Shown in pieces: positions 46,770-55,907 of a stretch of 64,000 nucleotides of DNA. Under the pieces are notes generated by a model. It was not told where the DNA came from. It saw only the letters and a list, made by a program, of their open reading frames with translations, and searched no databases. The stretch is from Algoriphagus antarcticus (GTDB taxonomy: Bacteria; Bacteroidota; Bacteroidia; Cytophagales; Cyclobacteriaceae), in NCBI RefSeq assembly GCF_002150685.1, contig NZ_MSSW01000030.1, positions 1-64,000 on the forward strand. The letters run 5' to 3'. Every line of letters begins with the position of its first letter. Positions within the stretch are counted from its first letter, which is position 1. The translations under genes were made by a program, and so were the position numbers.

Positions 46770-46939
46770 ATTACAAGTTGTGATTATACGGAATCTTGCC
46801 AGTAGAAAATTTATAGGATCAAAAATCCAAAGACACCTCGAATTTCTGGTTTACTCCGGTCTTCGGTCATCGGTCTTCCAACCCATTGACCAAAGAGAAT
46901 TCGCTTACTGGCAGAAAAGCGTAAATACATATTACAAGT
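46770..46939 (+). repeat. Best-preserved MITE copy with perfect 9-bp target duplication
   Basis: The element is 46779-46930 (152 bp), flanked on both sides by ATTACAAGT (46770-46778 and 46931-46939). The left end reads TGTGATTATACGGAATCTTG then CCAGTA. The right end is the imperfect reverse complement, reading TACTGGCAGAAAAGCG then TAAATACAT. It contains no coding capacity that looks real. The remaining gap to 47187 is AT-rich, with no gene. Confidence 0.88.
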
Positions 46940-47187
46940 ATATCCACTTCTTATCATCAAATGAAGTTGAGTTATTCAAATGAAAAATCTCCAAACTTGG
47001 TTCATTTCGACAATCCTTGCCTAAAAACTAGGCAGTTATCTTGAAACATGCTGTTTGGAATTTGAAATTAGAATGAATATCTGCTACTCAGAATTTGTAA
47101 TTCCGAGCTACTATCCTCGTATTTGAAATTCGATTGAATATCTTTCAACATTCAAACCAAATCACAGCACAGCACCCGATATCCCCA

Positions 47188-47616
47188 ATGAAAATCCTTC
47201 TCCTATCCTTTCTGATCCTTTTCTCATGCCAAGTCCTAGCCCAGCAGGCTCCGCTCCTCCCAGTTGTAAGATCTGAAATCAAAGGAATCAATATCTATGG
47301 TAAGACGGTTGATAACCAGACGCGCTGTCAGCATTGGCATTCGGATTTGGATATCATTGCGATCAAGTTCAAGTGCTGTGAAAAGTACTATCCATGCTTT
47401 TCCTGCCATGAAGAGGAAGCTGATCACAAACCAGAAGTTTGGCCGAAGGAGGAGTTTGATACGAAAGCTATACTTTGCGGAGTCTGCGGTTCGGAATTGA
47501 CAATCGCAGCATACCAAGCAAGTGGAAATACCTGCCCTAATTGCACTGCCGCTTTCAATCCGGGTTGCAGCAATCATTATCATTTGTATTTCGAGGTGGA
47601 TTCTAGTAAAAAGTAA
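47188..47616 (+). CDS. CHY zinc-finger protein with a signal peptide
   Basis: A 142-aa protein from the ATG at 47188, preceded by an implausible TTG extension. The CHY domain covers nearly all of the mature part: VDNQTRCQHWHSDLDIIAIKFKC-C, YPCFSCHEEEADHKPEVWP, CGVCGSEL, NTCPNCTAAFNPGCSNHYHLYFE. It has at least ten Cys/His zinc ligands. CHY proteins are normally cytosolic. Here MKILLLSFLILFSCQVLAQ is a convincing export signal, so the mature protein would bind zinc, or take up another metal, in the periplasm. It lies 79 bp before the promoter of the His-rich/efflux operon. Confidence 0.82.
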   Translation: MKILLLSFLILFSCQVLAQQAPLLPVVRSEIKGINIYGKTVDNQTRCQHWHSDLDIIAIKFKCCEKYYPCFSCHEEEADHKPEVWPKEEFDTKAILCGVCGSELTIAAYQASGNTCPNCTAAFNPGCSNHYHLYFEVDSSKK

Positions 47617-47694
47617 ATTTTAGAAACCTCTTGATGTTTTCAGCATCCATAACTACTTCTCTCCTGCTTAACCACCTTTTTTATTCAGTCAACA

Positions 47695-47725
47695 TTTGAT
47701 TTATAGGATAATTTAAATTCCTTTG
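47695..47725 (+). promoter_or_regulatory. Putative promoter of the His-rich/metal-efflux operon
   Basis: -33 TTTG (47695-47698), 19 bases, -7 TTCCTTTG (47718-47725), one mismatch from TAnnTTTG. The transcript would start at about 47732. The TTG at 47723 would then lie in the promoter, favouring a later start for the gene. Confidence 0.45.
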
Positions 47726-47731
47726 TACGAG

Positions 47732-48163
47732 GTGCGTACGTTCTCCAAGATAATAGCTCGATTTCTACTCAGCATGTTCTGCTTGTTCATGTTGCACCAA
47801 TTGGCGCCCCATTCTCATCACCAGCATGAAATAGAAGTTCACTCAGATTACCATGCGGATGACCATGAGGGAACCTCGCATGAGCATCATTCCGACGAGA
47901 AGAATCCATTAGACTTTCTTTCCCTACTTTTTGCAAACCATGCCCATTCTCAACAGCTAGTTGATCACTCCCCTTCTCAGGTACAGACTTCTGAAACTCG
48001 CGTTGAGAAAAATAAAGTTCAAAAAACCACCCCAGAACTTTTTCGCAAGACAATTGATGAAGTAAGTCCTACAATGAAAAAACCTGTCCCCGAATTGTTA
48101 GGGACAGATAAGAACACCTACTTTATTTCTTTAGCCTTACGAGGCCCCCCTACCTTAGGATAA
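47732..48163 (+). CDS. His-rich exported protein upstream of efflux pump
   Basis: 143 aa if started at the GTG at 47732 (TTG at 47723 and ATG at 47774 are other possibilities). The N-terminal basic-hydrophobic stretch KIIARFLLSMFCLFMLHQL looks like a signal anchor. It is followed by a His/Glu/Asp-rich segment, for example HSHHQHEIEVHSDYHADDHE and HEHHSDEK, and later a hydrophilic tail ending RGPPTLG. The histidine content is that of a metal-binding periplasmic buffer or sensor. No family is recognised. It begins the operon with tolC, lipoprotein, cusB and cusA. Confidence 0.65.
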   Translation: MRTFSKIIARFLLSMFCLFMLHQLAPHSHHQHEIEVHSDYHADDHEGTSHEHHSDEKNPLDFLSLLFANHAHSQQLVDHSPSQVQTSETRVEKNKVQKTTPELFRKTIDEVSPTMKKPVPELLGTDKNTYFISLALRGPPTLG

Positions 48164-48240
48164 TAAATACTTGATGAATTGCTCATCAAAGTCAAATGGA
48201 TTTCTGTCCATTGAATTTTATTTATCCTAACTCATTTTAC

Positions 48241-49425
48241 ATGCTTAAAAATATTGTATGCGCCTTATGCGTATGTGTATTTTCATTCGAAGCTGCAGCT
48301 CAGTCGATTGGACTGATGCCCATTTTGCAGGAAATCGAACAAAATAATGCGTCGTTAAAGGCATTTTCATCACTCCTTGAGAGTGAACGGTTTTTGCTGA
48401 AATCTGGAAATAATCTTCCCGATCCTCAGGCAGGTGCTTTCTATCTTCCTTTCGGAGATCATTCGACCGGGGATTATTCGGAATTTCAAATTACACAGTC
48501 TTTTGAATTTCCGACTGTGTATGGCGCGAGAAACAACTTGATTGAAACACAAGTCAGTCAGAATGTGCTTCGCTACAAGCTGAAGCGTCAGGAGATTCTA
48601 CTTCCTGCTGTTCAATTACTCCATCAACTAGTTTTTCTTGATAAAAAAAGAATTGTTGTAGTGGAGAGAACCTTACAAGCCAAAACGGTCTACACTCAAT
48701 TGCAGAAGCTTTTCGAACTGGAGCAGATCGGGATCCTTGAAGTGAACAAAGGCAAAATAGCCTGGGTACAGGAACAATTCAAAATAGATCAGTTGGACGC
48801 TGACAAAAAGAATATCCTGCTTCAGCTCCAAAGTCTAAATGGAGGAAAAGAGATCCAATTCGATCCAAGTGTATTTGTAGAAAATCTGAAAATTGCGCCA
48901 AAGGATAGCATTTGGGCAAACAAAAAGTACACTGATCCTGAGCTTCTCCTGCTAAATCAGCGTGAAGAAGTCGCCAAGCAGCAAATCAAGCTCTCCAAAA
49001 ACCAGATTCTTCCAAATTTAACTGCTGGATATAATTATCAGGGCGTAGCAGGATCTAACTATTCCGGGGTTTATGCAGGGGTGTCAATTCCGCTGTGGAG
49101 TGGTAGAAATACTGTCAAAGCAGCTGAGGCGCAATACCAATACCAAGTTTCCAATTCAAATGCCACTCAGAATTTAGCATTTTCTGAATTTTCCAAACAG
49201 TACAATCAATATCAAATACTGCTCATTAAGTACACTGAATATCGTCAAACATTGAGTGGTTTGGAGAGTGATGCGCTTTTGAAAGAAGCTTACGAGCTAG
49301 GCGAATTTTCCTTTATGGAATATTACGTAGAGCTACAGTTTTACCAGAAAGCACTGGACTTAATACTAGAAATGGAGAACCAATTACATCTATTAAAATC
49401 TGATTTACTAAAACATCAACTTTAA
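48241..49425 (+). CDS. TolC-type outer-membrane component of the metal pump
   Basis: A 394-aa protein from the ATG at 48241, 15 codons inside the open frame. A signal peptide (VCVFSFEAAAQ) precedes two helical OEP repeats (IEQNNASLKAFSSLLESERFLLKSGN; LLIKYTEYRQTLSGLESDALLKEAYELGEFSFMEYY). It is CusC/CzcC-like, the outer-membrane duct for the adaptor and permease downstream, and it forms one transcription unit with them, with short gaps (16, 18 and 12 bp) between the four genes. Confidence 0.9.
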   Translation: MLKNIVCALCVCVFSFEAAAQSIGLMPILQEIEQNNASLKAFSSLLESERFLLKSGNNLPDPQAGAFYLPFGDHSTGDYSEFQITQSFEFPTVYGARNNLIETQVSQNVLRYKLKRQEILLPAVQLLHQLVFLDKKRIVVVERTLQAKTVYTQLQKLFELEQIGILEVNKGKIAWVQEQFKIDQLDADKKNILLQLQSLNGGKEIQFDPSVFVENLKIAPKDSIWANKKYTDPELLLLNQREEVAKQQIKLSKNQILPNLTAGYNYQGVAGSNYSGVYAGVSIPLWSGRNTVKAAEAQYQYQVSNSNATQNLAFSEFSKQYNQYQILLIKYTEYRQTLSGLESDALLKEAYELGEFSFMEYYVELQFYQKALDLILEMENQLHLLKSDLLKHQL

Positions 49426-49441
49426 CTTAAAAAACTGAATT

Positions 49442-49666
49442 ATGAAATTATCAACCTTCGCAATCGCTATTATTCTCTTTATATCCGTGTCCTGTGGAAA
49501 CAAAAAAGCCAATGAAGAGCATGGTCATTCTCATGAATCTGAAGAAGAGCACGGTCATGCCCATGACGAAGAGTCTACAATGGACCACCATCAAGAGGAG
49601 TTCAAGATAGAAAGTGACTCAACTGTACATACCCATGAGGATGGGAATACTCATAGTGATCATTAA
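49442..49666 (+). CDS. Small His-rich lipoprotein
   Basis: A 74-aa protein with a lipobox (ISVSC, Cys at about 19). The mature part is almost wholly His, Glu and Asp: HGHSHESEEEHGHAHDEE, DHHQEE and HTHEDGNTHSDH. It should bind divalent metals strongly and sit at a membrane beside the pump. It lies between the TolC gene and the adaptor, 16 and 18 bp from its neighbours, so it is likely part of the pump as a metal-loading or buffering subunit (inference). Confidence 0.75.
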   Translation: MKLSTFAIAIILFISVSCGNKKANEEHGHSHESEEEHGHAHDEESTMDHHQEEFKIESDSTVHTHEDGNTHSDH

Positions 49667-49684
49667 TCCAATAAGATAGATCAT

Positions 49685-51196
49685 ATGAGAAATTTTATTG
49701 TATTGCTTGTGCTGATCCTAGCTTCCTGCAAAGGACAGGAAGCAGAAGATCATGCCCATGACGCATCTGGAAGTCACATCACAGCAGACGAAGAAATTCC
49801 AACTGTTGACGAGACTGTATGGACAGCAAAAACAGAACTATTTGTAGAGTTCCCTGCCCTGGTGGTAGGCAAATCAAGTCGATTTGCAGCTCATGCTACC
49901 ATTTTAGAGGAACACCAACCTGTGCGGGAAGGAAAAATGACCGTTAGTTTAATCAAAGGTGACAAAGGAATCCGCAATACTGTAGATGCACCTGATTCAC
50001 CGGGCATCTTCAAGCCTTCCCTTGTACCGACCGAAGCAGGCGTGTATCAACTGGTATTCGAGATTGATACACCGACGCTTAAAGATAGAATTGTGGTTGA
50101 TCAGGTGACCGTGTTTGCATCATTGGCCGATGCTACTGCAGCTTTGGGTGGTGAGGAAGCCGACGATGGGTCTATCACATTCTTAAAAGAACAGGCATGG
50201 AAAATTGATTTTCAAACCACTCCTGCTATTCAAAAGGAGATCTTTGAAACTATACCCACTTCGGGTGTATGGAAAGTTTCCCCTTCAGATTATGAAACAC
50301 TGATAGCGACTACAAGCGGCAGGGTTACCTTCAAAAGTGAAAATCTGACAGAAGGAAGCAGCGTTAAGAAAGGTCAAGTACTTATGGCTGTCAGCAGCTC
50401 TGGACTTACTTCGAATAATTTGAGAGCCGAAATCCAAAATGCCAAGATTGTATTGGACCAAGCTACTGCTGAATTTGAACGAAAACAAAAGCTTTTCGAA
50501 TCCAAAATTGTACCCAAAGCAGAACTGGAACAGGTTGAGCAAAAATACCTGGTAGCCAAATCAACTTATGAAACCCTCAACTCAGGATATTCGACTGGTG
50601 GGAAACAAGTTTCGGTACCATTTGACGGATATGTGAAAGCAATTGCGGTGAACAACGGCGCTTTTGTAGAACAGGGAGCGAGTTTGGTAACGATCACAAG
50701 TCATCAGACCAGTTTGTTAGAAGTACAAGTAAGTCCTCTTTACGCTAGAGAGCTACAGAATTTACAGGATCTATATTATCGGCCGAGTACGGACAAGTGG
50801 TCAAGCCTGAAAGGAACAGGAGGATCTATCCTTTCAATCGGCAAAGAGGTGGAAAGTGACAAACCGCTCTTATCAATCTATGCGGAAATCAATGATGTAG
50901 TAGAAATGCCAGAAGGAAGCTTTACAGAAGTAAAGCTAGCTGTAGGCAAACCGCGTTCAGCCGTTGTAATTCCTGAATCAGCCTTATTGGAGGACTACGG
51001 CAATTACGCAGTCATCGTAGAGTTGTCTGGGGAAAGCTTTGAAAGAAGGCAGGTTTCCATTGGACGAAAAAATGGTTTGGAAGTAGAGATTTTAAGTGGT
51101 TTGGCAGTAGGCGAAATGGTGGTATCCACAGGCGCCTATCAAGTGAAAATGGCTTCTATGTCTGGACAGGCTCCTGCTCACGGGCATGAACATTAA
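49685..51196 (+). CDS. Heavy-metal RND periplasmic adaptor (CusB/CzcB-type)
   Basis: A 503-aa protein with a lipobox (LVLILASC, Cys15). The mature N-terminus is His-rich (EAEDHAHDASGSH) and the C-terminus also ends in APAHGHEH. Residues about 30-150 form an extra Ig-like domain (ATILEEHQPVREGKMTVSLIKG), as in larger CusB-type adaptors. The lipoyl, hairpin and barrel adaptor domains follow, for example GRVTFKSENLTEGSSVKKGQVL and VPFDGYVKAIAVNNGAFVEQG. It delivers metal to, or couples, the permease and outer-membrane duct. Confidence 0.9.
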   Translation: MRNFIVLLVLILASCKGQEAEDHAHDASGSHITADEEIPTVDETVWTAKTELFVEFPALVVGKSSRFAAHATILEEHQPVREGKMTVSLIKGDKGIRNTVDAPDSPGIFKPSLVPTEAGVYQLVFEIDTPTLKDRIVVDQVTVFASLADATAALGGEEADDGSITFLKEQAWKIDFQTTPAIQKEIFETIPTSGVWKVSPSDYETLIATTSGRVTFKSENLTEGSSVKKGQVLMAVSSSGLTSNNLRAEIQNAKIVLDQATAEFERKQKLFESKIVPKAELEQVEQKYLVAKSTYETLNSGYSTGGKQVSVPFDGYVKAIAVNNGAFVEQGASLVTITSHQTSLLEVQVSPLYARELQNLQDLYYRPSTDKWSSLKGTGGSILSIGKEVESDKPLLSIYAEINDVVEMPEGSFTEVKLAVGKPRSAVVIPESALLEDYGNYAVIVELSGESFERRQVSIGRKNGLEVEILSGLAVGEMVVSTGAYQVKMASMSGQAPAHGHEH

Positions 51197-51208
51197 CGCG
51201 CTGAAGCT

Positions 51209-54200
51209 ATGCTAAATAAAATATTATCTTTTTCTCTTCGAAATAGATTGATGGTGCTATTGGGGGCTGTTTTACTAAGTATAACAGGAATCTACTTAGC
51301 ACGCACTATGAATGTGGACGTCTTCCCAGACCTCTCCGCACCTACGGTTACGATTTTGACTGAGGCACATGGTATGGAATCTGAGGAAGTGGAAAAACTC
51401 GTCACTTACCAGCTGGAAACTGCCATGAACGGTTCGCCAAATGTGCGTAGAATCCGCTCCTCGTCTGCCGCTGGAATATCCATTGTATGGATAGAATTTG
51501 AGTGGGGAACTGACATCTACCGAGCACGGCAGATTGTAAATGAGCGCATCCCAATGGTGATTGAGAATTTACCTGATGGTGTGGGCATGCCCACGATGGC
51601 TCCTATCTCCTCTATTATGGGAGAAATCATGCTTCTGGGCGTAACCTCAGACAGCCTTTCCACGATGGAATTGCGTACGCTCGCCGACTGGACTATCCGA
51701 CCTAGAATCAAATCAATTGGGGGTGTTGCCAATGTAATCGTCATCGGTGGAGACTATAAGCAATACCAAGTTTTGGCAAATCCTGAAAAACTCAAGTACT
51801 ACGGGATAAGTCTGGGCGAACTGCTCGAGAAAGTGCAAGAATCCAATGTAAATGCCCCTGGTGGAGTTGTCAATCAATATGGCAACCAATATATCGTCAA
51901 AGGTAGTGGAAGAATCTATTCGCTTGAAGACCTGGAAGAAGCTGTGCTTAAACAGGTAAATGGACAGACGATAAAGATCAAGGATGTCGCAACCGTGCAG
52001 ATTGGGGCAGCAGATAAGATTGGAGACGGTTCATTGAACGCCTCTCCTGCCGTAATTCTAACTGTAGCGAAGCAACCAGAAGTTAACACATTGGAGCTGA
52101 CAGCCAGTCTTGATGAAGCAATTGCCGATTTACAGCAATCTCTTCCTGCAGGCGTGGAAATCAAAAGTCAAATATTCCGACAGTCAAACTTCATCGAGTC
52201 TTCGATAGCCAACCTCAACCGAACGCTCTTGGAAGGAGCCTTCTTTGTGGTGATCGTACTGTTTATCTTTCTCATGAATTGGAGAACAACAGTCATATCA
52301 TTGGTAGCCATTCCCATTTCCCTATTAGTGTCAGTGATTGTGCTGAAATTATTGGGTTATACCATCAACACAATGAGTTTGGGAGGAATGGCTATTGCCA
52401 TCGGTGCGCTGGTGGATGATGCGATTATTGATGTTGAGAATGTATTCAAAAGACTGAGGGAAAATATCCTGAAACCAAAAAATGAGCGTGAACCGTTGCT
52501 CACTGTGGTAAAATCGGCGTCTATAGAAATCAGAAGCTCAATAATTATCGCCACACTAATCATTATCGTTTCCTTTATCCCACTTTTCTTTTTGAGCGGA
52601 ATGGAAGGCAGATTATTGCAGCCTTTGGGAATTGCTTTCATTACCTCAGTCCTCACTTCTTTGGTAGTGGCTGTGACCGTCACACCTGTGTTGTGTTCCT
52701 ATCTTCTCAAAAACGAGGAAGTTCTCGCCAAACAGGCCAATGGGACTAAAGTAGAGCGATGGTTGAAACGACAATATGCAGCGTCCTTAGTCAAGGCTTT
52801 GAAGATACCCAAAACAATTATGGGTGTTACCATTGGTGCATTTATACTGAGTTTACTTGTATTTACGCAGCTCGGAAGAAGTTTCCTTCCCGAATTCAAC
52901 GAAGGTTCTTTAGTAATAAGCGTCGTTGGAATACCTGGAATGTCTTTGGAAGAAAGCAATAAAACGGGTCAATTGGTAGAGCAGATTCTATTGGACATGC
53001 CTGAGGTGGAAGTAGTCACCAGAAGGACAGGAAGAGCCGAGCTCGACGAGCATGCACAAGGGGTAAACGCCGCGGAGATAGACGTTCCTTTTATCCTCAC
53101 AGACAAATCCAAGGAGGAGTTTTTCGAAGAAGTGAGAACAAGATTGAGTATCGTTCCAGGTGCAAATATCACGCTTGGTCAGCCGATTGCTCACCGAATT
53201 GATCACATGCTTTCGGGGACACGAGCCAATATTGCCATCAAGATATTTGGCGCTGATTTGCAGCAGCTCTATGAGATAGGCAAGAACATCGAAACCAGCA
53301 TCAAACCGATTGAAGGGATTGCAGACGTGGCTGTGGATCAGCAAGTGGAAGTTCCTCAGCTCCGTATCACACCAAATAGACAGATCCTTGCAGCCCACGG
53401 GATGACTGTAGGTGATTTCATGGAGCAGATTGACGTGGCATTTGCCGGAGAAAAGGCAGGGGAAGTTTACGAAGGTCAGAAATACTTTGATCTGATGGTT
53501 AGATACAGGCCAGAGTCAAGGAGCAGCAAAGAAGCGTTAGAAACTGCCTTAATAAGTTTGCCAAACAAGGCACAAATTCCGCTAAATCAACTGGCAACTA
53601 TTGGATCTGTAAGTAGTCCCAATACGATAAGCAGAGAAAATGTCCAGCGAAAGATTGTAGTGGCGGCAAATGTCCAAGGCAGAGATCTTCGAAGCGTGGT
53701 CAATGATATTCAGGAAATCATAGGGAATGACATTCAGATCCCTGAAGGCTACCGAGTGGAATATGACGGTCAGTTTGAAAGTGAGGCCAAAGCTTCCAGC
53801 CTATTGTTAATCACGGCAGGGCTCGCAATTTTGGTGATTTTCTTATTGCTGTACTATGAATTTCAAGATGTCAGACTTTCATTTATTGTACTGATTAATT
53901 TGCCTTTGGGTCTGATTGGTGGGATTTTGATCGTCTACTTTACCTCAGGAATAATCAGCATTGCTGCTACAATTGGCTTTATCAGTTTGTTCGGCATAGC
54001 CACACGAAACGGAATATTACTGGTTTCCAGGTATGAAGACTTGAGAAAAGAAGGAATGAAAGGAATTGAACTGCTAAAGACAGGTGCTTTGGACAGATTA
54101 AACCCTATTCTCATGACAGCTTTGACCACTGGTCTAGCCCTGATCCCATTGGCTTTGAAAAGTGGAGAACCTGGAAATGAAATCCAGAGCCCCATGGCCG

Positions 54201-54307
54201 TGGTAATTCTGGGGGGCTTGCTGACAGCTACTTTGCTTAACTTGATCGTAATTCCATGTGTTTACGAACTGGTTTTGAAAAGAGAAGACGGACAATTAAA
54301 TAACTAG
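51209..54307 (+). CDS. CusA/CzcA-family heavy-metal RND permease
   Basis: A 1032-aa permease of the HME-RND family, inner membrane, proton-driven. It starts ILSFSLRNRLMVLLGAVLL, and the TM4 motif is GALVDDAIIDVENVFKRL at about 395-412. The acidic DD-ID-EN pattern differs from both the classical CzcA (VDGAV) and CusA (VDAAI) motifs, so the substrate cannot be fixed to Cu/Ag or to Co/Zn/Cd. The late motif GFISLFGIATRNGILLVSRYEDL is near 915. It is the last gene of the operon and is followed by a terminator. The three His-rich companion proteins favour zinc, copper or nickel/cobalt. Confidence 0.92.
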   Translation: MLNKILSFSLRNRLMVLLGAVLLSITGIYLARTMNVDVFPDLSAPTVTILTEAHGMESEEVEKLVTYQLETAMNGSPNVRRIRSSSAAGISIVWIEFEWGTDIYRARQIVNERIPMVIENLPDGVGMPTMAPISSIMGEIMLLGVTSDSLSTMELRTLADWTIRPRIKSIGGVANVIVIGGDYKQYQVLANPEKLKYYGISLGELLEKVQESNVNAPGGVVNQYGNQYIVKGSGRIYSLEDLEEAVLKQVNGQTIKIKDVATVQIGAADKIGDGSLNASPAVILTVAKQPEVNTLELTASLDEAIADLQQSLPAGVEIKSQIFRQSNFIESSIANLNRTLLEGAFFVVIVLFIFLMNWRTTVISLVAIPISLLVSVIVLKLLGYTINTMSLGGMAIAIGALVDDAIIDVENVFKRLRENILKPKNEREPLLTVVKSASIEIRSSIIIATLIIIVSFIPLFFLSGMEGRLLQPLGIAFITSVLTSLVVAVTVTPVLCSYLLKNEEVLAKQANGTKVERWLKRQYAASLVKALKIPKTIMGVTIGAFILSLLVFTQLGRSFLPEFNEGSLVISVVGIPGMSLEESNKTGQLVEQILLDMPEVEVVTRRTGRAELDEHAQGVNAAEIDVPFILTDKSKEEFFEEVRTRLSIVPGANITLGQPIAHRIDHMLSGTRANIAIKIFGADLQQLYEIGKNIETSIKPIEGIADVAVDQQVEVPQLRITPNRQILAAHGMTVGDFMEQIDVAFAGEKAGEVYEGQKYFDLMVRYRPESRSSKEALETALISLPNKAQIPLNQLATIGSVSSPNTISRENVQRKIVVAANVQGRDLRSVVNDIQEIIGNDIQIPEGYRVEYDGQFESEAKASSLLLITAGLAILVIFLLLYYEFQDVRLSFIVLINLPLGLIGGILIVYFTSGIISIAATIGFISLFGIATRNGILLVSRYEDLRKEGMKGIELLKTGALDRLNPILMTALTTGLALIPLALKSGEPGNEIQSPMAVVILGGLLTATLLNLIVIPCVYELVLKREDGQLNN

Positions 54308-54311
54308 AATA

Positions 54312-54340
54312 AATGCCCCGTGATGATGCTGCGGGGCATT
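54312..54340 (+). terminator. Terminator of the metal-efflux operon
   Basis: The arms AATGCCCCG and CGGGGCATT around an 11-base loop, followed by TTTTATTTC, five bases past the permease stop. Confidence 0.9.
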
Positions 54341-54431
54341 TTTATTTCAGGTTGTTTGCAGCGCAAGAAGATTGTATCCATCCGACCAACCCCATATTTC
54401 GAGCGGTTTCCTGAATGCTTAAAGTTGCAGG

Positions 54432-54725
54432 ATGAAAAAGACAACCAATGAAGCATATTATTCCCTGAACTGTAAGTGGCAGTAATCCGGCAAGACCAAG
54501 ACAGCCTTTGCTGCATCAGAAGGCATACCCAAAGCAACGTTCTATTATTGGTGCAGAAAGTTTGACACCGATACCATCCCTGCAGCTTTCCCCTCCCCGT
54601 TTTCAATTATTCCGATGCATCCTACCACGGCAAGCCCGGTAGCCAGGATCAGCTATCCCTCGGGGATCTGTGTGGAACTGTTTGGCGCTGTGGATGTGGT
54701 CACCGTGCGTGAGTTGTTGGGCTGA
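54432..54725 (+). pseudogene. IS66-family TnpA-like accessory ORF, broken by a stop
   Basis: Reading from ATG 54432 gives a 98-codon frame with a single internal stop at codon 18 (TAA, 54483-54485). After it the frame reads KTKTAFAASEGIPKATFYYW, the HTH of IS66 ORF1 proteins, then ISYPSGICVELFGAVDVVTV, its typical C-terminal motif. It ends at the TGA at 54723-54725, which overlaps the start of the next ORF, as in real IS66 elements. No IS66 transposase follows. Confidence 0.72.
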
Positions 54726-54817
54726 TGCTGGCCCTTTCAAGTTCAGTCCGGTACTTCTTGTACCATGAACCGACCGACATGCGTTACGGGATCAACTCGC
54801 TTGCATCAAAATATTAA
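54725..54817 (+). pseudogene. IS66 TnpB fragment, truncated
   Basis: This starts at the ATG overlapping the TGA of the preceding frame. LALSSSVRYFLYHEPTDMRYG corresponds to the TnpB opening (usually LxSxxRYFLYxxPTDMRKG). After 30 codons it runs into non-homologous sequence and a stop, so it is only the first third of the gene. The rest of the element is lost. From 54830 to 54977 the sequence resembles the CTTCxGACTGxxxxCGGAATCC-type repeats found at 56865 and is not coding. Confidence 0.7.
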
Positions 54818-54977
54818 AGCGTTATACATTCGAAACTATACGGATTTCAACTAGCTTCAACACCAATCCAACACTGGAATTGATACGAGTATGGAATTGC
54901 TTCCGACTGCTATCGGAATCCACCCAGTCCAAACATCGATTTAACTACACTCAGAGAGCGATATCCATTTTAGACCG

Positions 54978-55907
54978 ATGCAGCAACTTACCAATTGTCC
55001 TACCTGTAACTCCACCACGATAGGTTCTTTTATTAAAATCAGTGCTCAAATGCATTCCAGTAATGAGTTGTTCAATTTTGACCAATGCGAGGAATGTAAA
55101 CTGGTGTTCTTAAATCCCAGAGTACCATTAGACCAGCTAAAAAACTACTATACTTCTTATTATTTACCCTACAGAGGAGCAAAAGCGTGGGGGAAGTATG
55201 AAAAATTGGTGGAGAACAGCCAGCAAAAGTTAGATCTAAGACGCGTGAAGCGAACAAAAGAGGCTCATGATTTTTCACCCGACTCCTTGATTTTAGATAT
55301 TGGCAGCGGCAGACCAAGTTTTTTAAAGGCCTGTCAGCAAATCCTAAATTGTCGAACTATCGGCATTGACTTCAGTGATGAAGGATGGAAAAATGAACCG
55401 GATCAATTTGAAGGGCTAGATTTACAAGTCGCAGAAATTCAAGATCTACCAAGCAGTTTGCAGCCTGATGTAATTACCATGTGGCACTATTTAGAGCATG
55501 ATTACTCCCCGCTTAAAAACCTTAGATATTTAAAATCCATTTCGAAACCTTCCACGACACTTATCATTGAGATACCCAACTTCGATTCAGCGAGTAGGAA
55601 AAAATATGGCGAAAATTGGGCAGGTTGGCATGCACCGCGCCATATTTCATTATTCTCGCCGGATAACATCACGCTACTGCTTCAAAAAAGCGGTTGGAAA
55701 GTTTCCGAACTACTCACGTACGGCACGATGGATCCTTATTTTTTATATTGGATGAGCGATATGGAGAAAAAAGAAATCAAGTGGGATAAAAATATGGAGG
55801 ACGAATTCTTAAGATTTATACTTGGAATACTGCGATTTAGGATACAAAATTGGCAGGAGAAAAAATCGTCTCATGGAATTATGACCATCATTGCAACTCC
55901 AGAATAG
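54978..55907 (+). CDS. SAM-dependent methyltransferase with N-terminal zinc ribbon
   Basis: A 309-aa protein. Four cysteines, C7/C10 and C37/C40 (CPTC...CEEC), form a zinc-ribbon-like N-terminus. The class I methyltransferase domain starts with LILDIGSGRPSFLK (motif I at about 104-117) and continues TIGIDFSD and DVITMWHYLEHDYSPL. The Methyltransf_23 type with such an N-terminal zinc site is common in sugar or nucleotide-sugar modification clusters, but no glycan genes are adjacent. The product is unknown. It is bounded by repeat DNA on both sides, which suggests horizontal arrival. Confidence 0.82.
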   Translation: MQQLTNCPTCNSTTIGSFIKISAQMHSSNELFNFDQCEECKLVFLNPRVPLDQLKNYYTSYYLPYRGAKAWGKYEKLVENSQQKLDLRRVKRTKEAHDFSPDSLILDIGSGRPSFLKACQQILNCRTIGIDFSDEGWKNEPDQFEGLDLQVAEIQDLPSSLQPDVITMWHYLEHDYSPLKNLRYLKSISKPSTTLIIEIPNFDSASRKKYGENWAGWHAPRHISLFSPDNITLLLQKSGWKVSELLTYGTMDPYFLYWMSDMEKKEIKWDKNMEDEFLRFILGILRFRIQNWQEKKSSHGIMTIIATPE

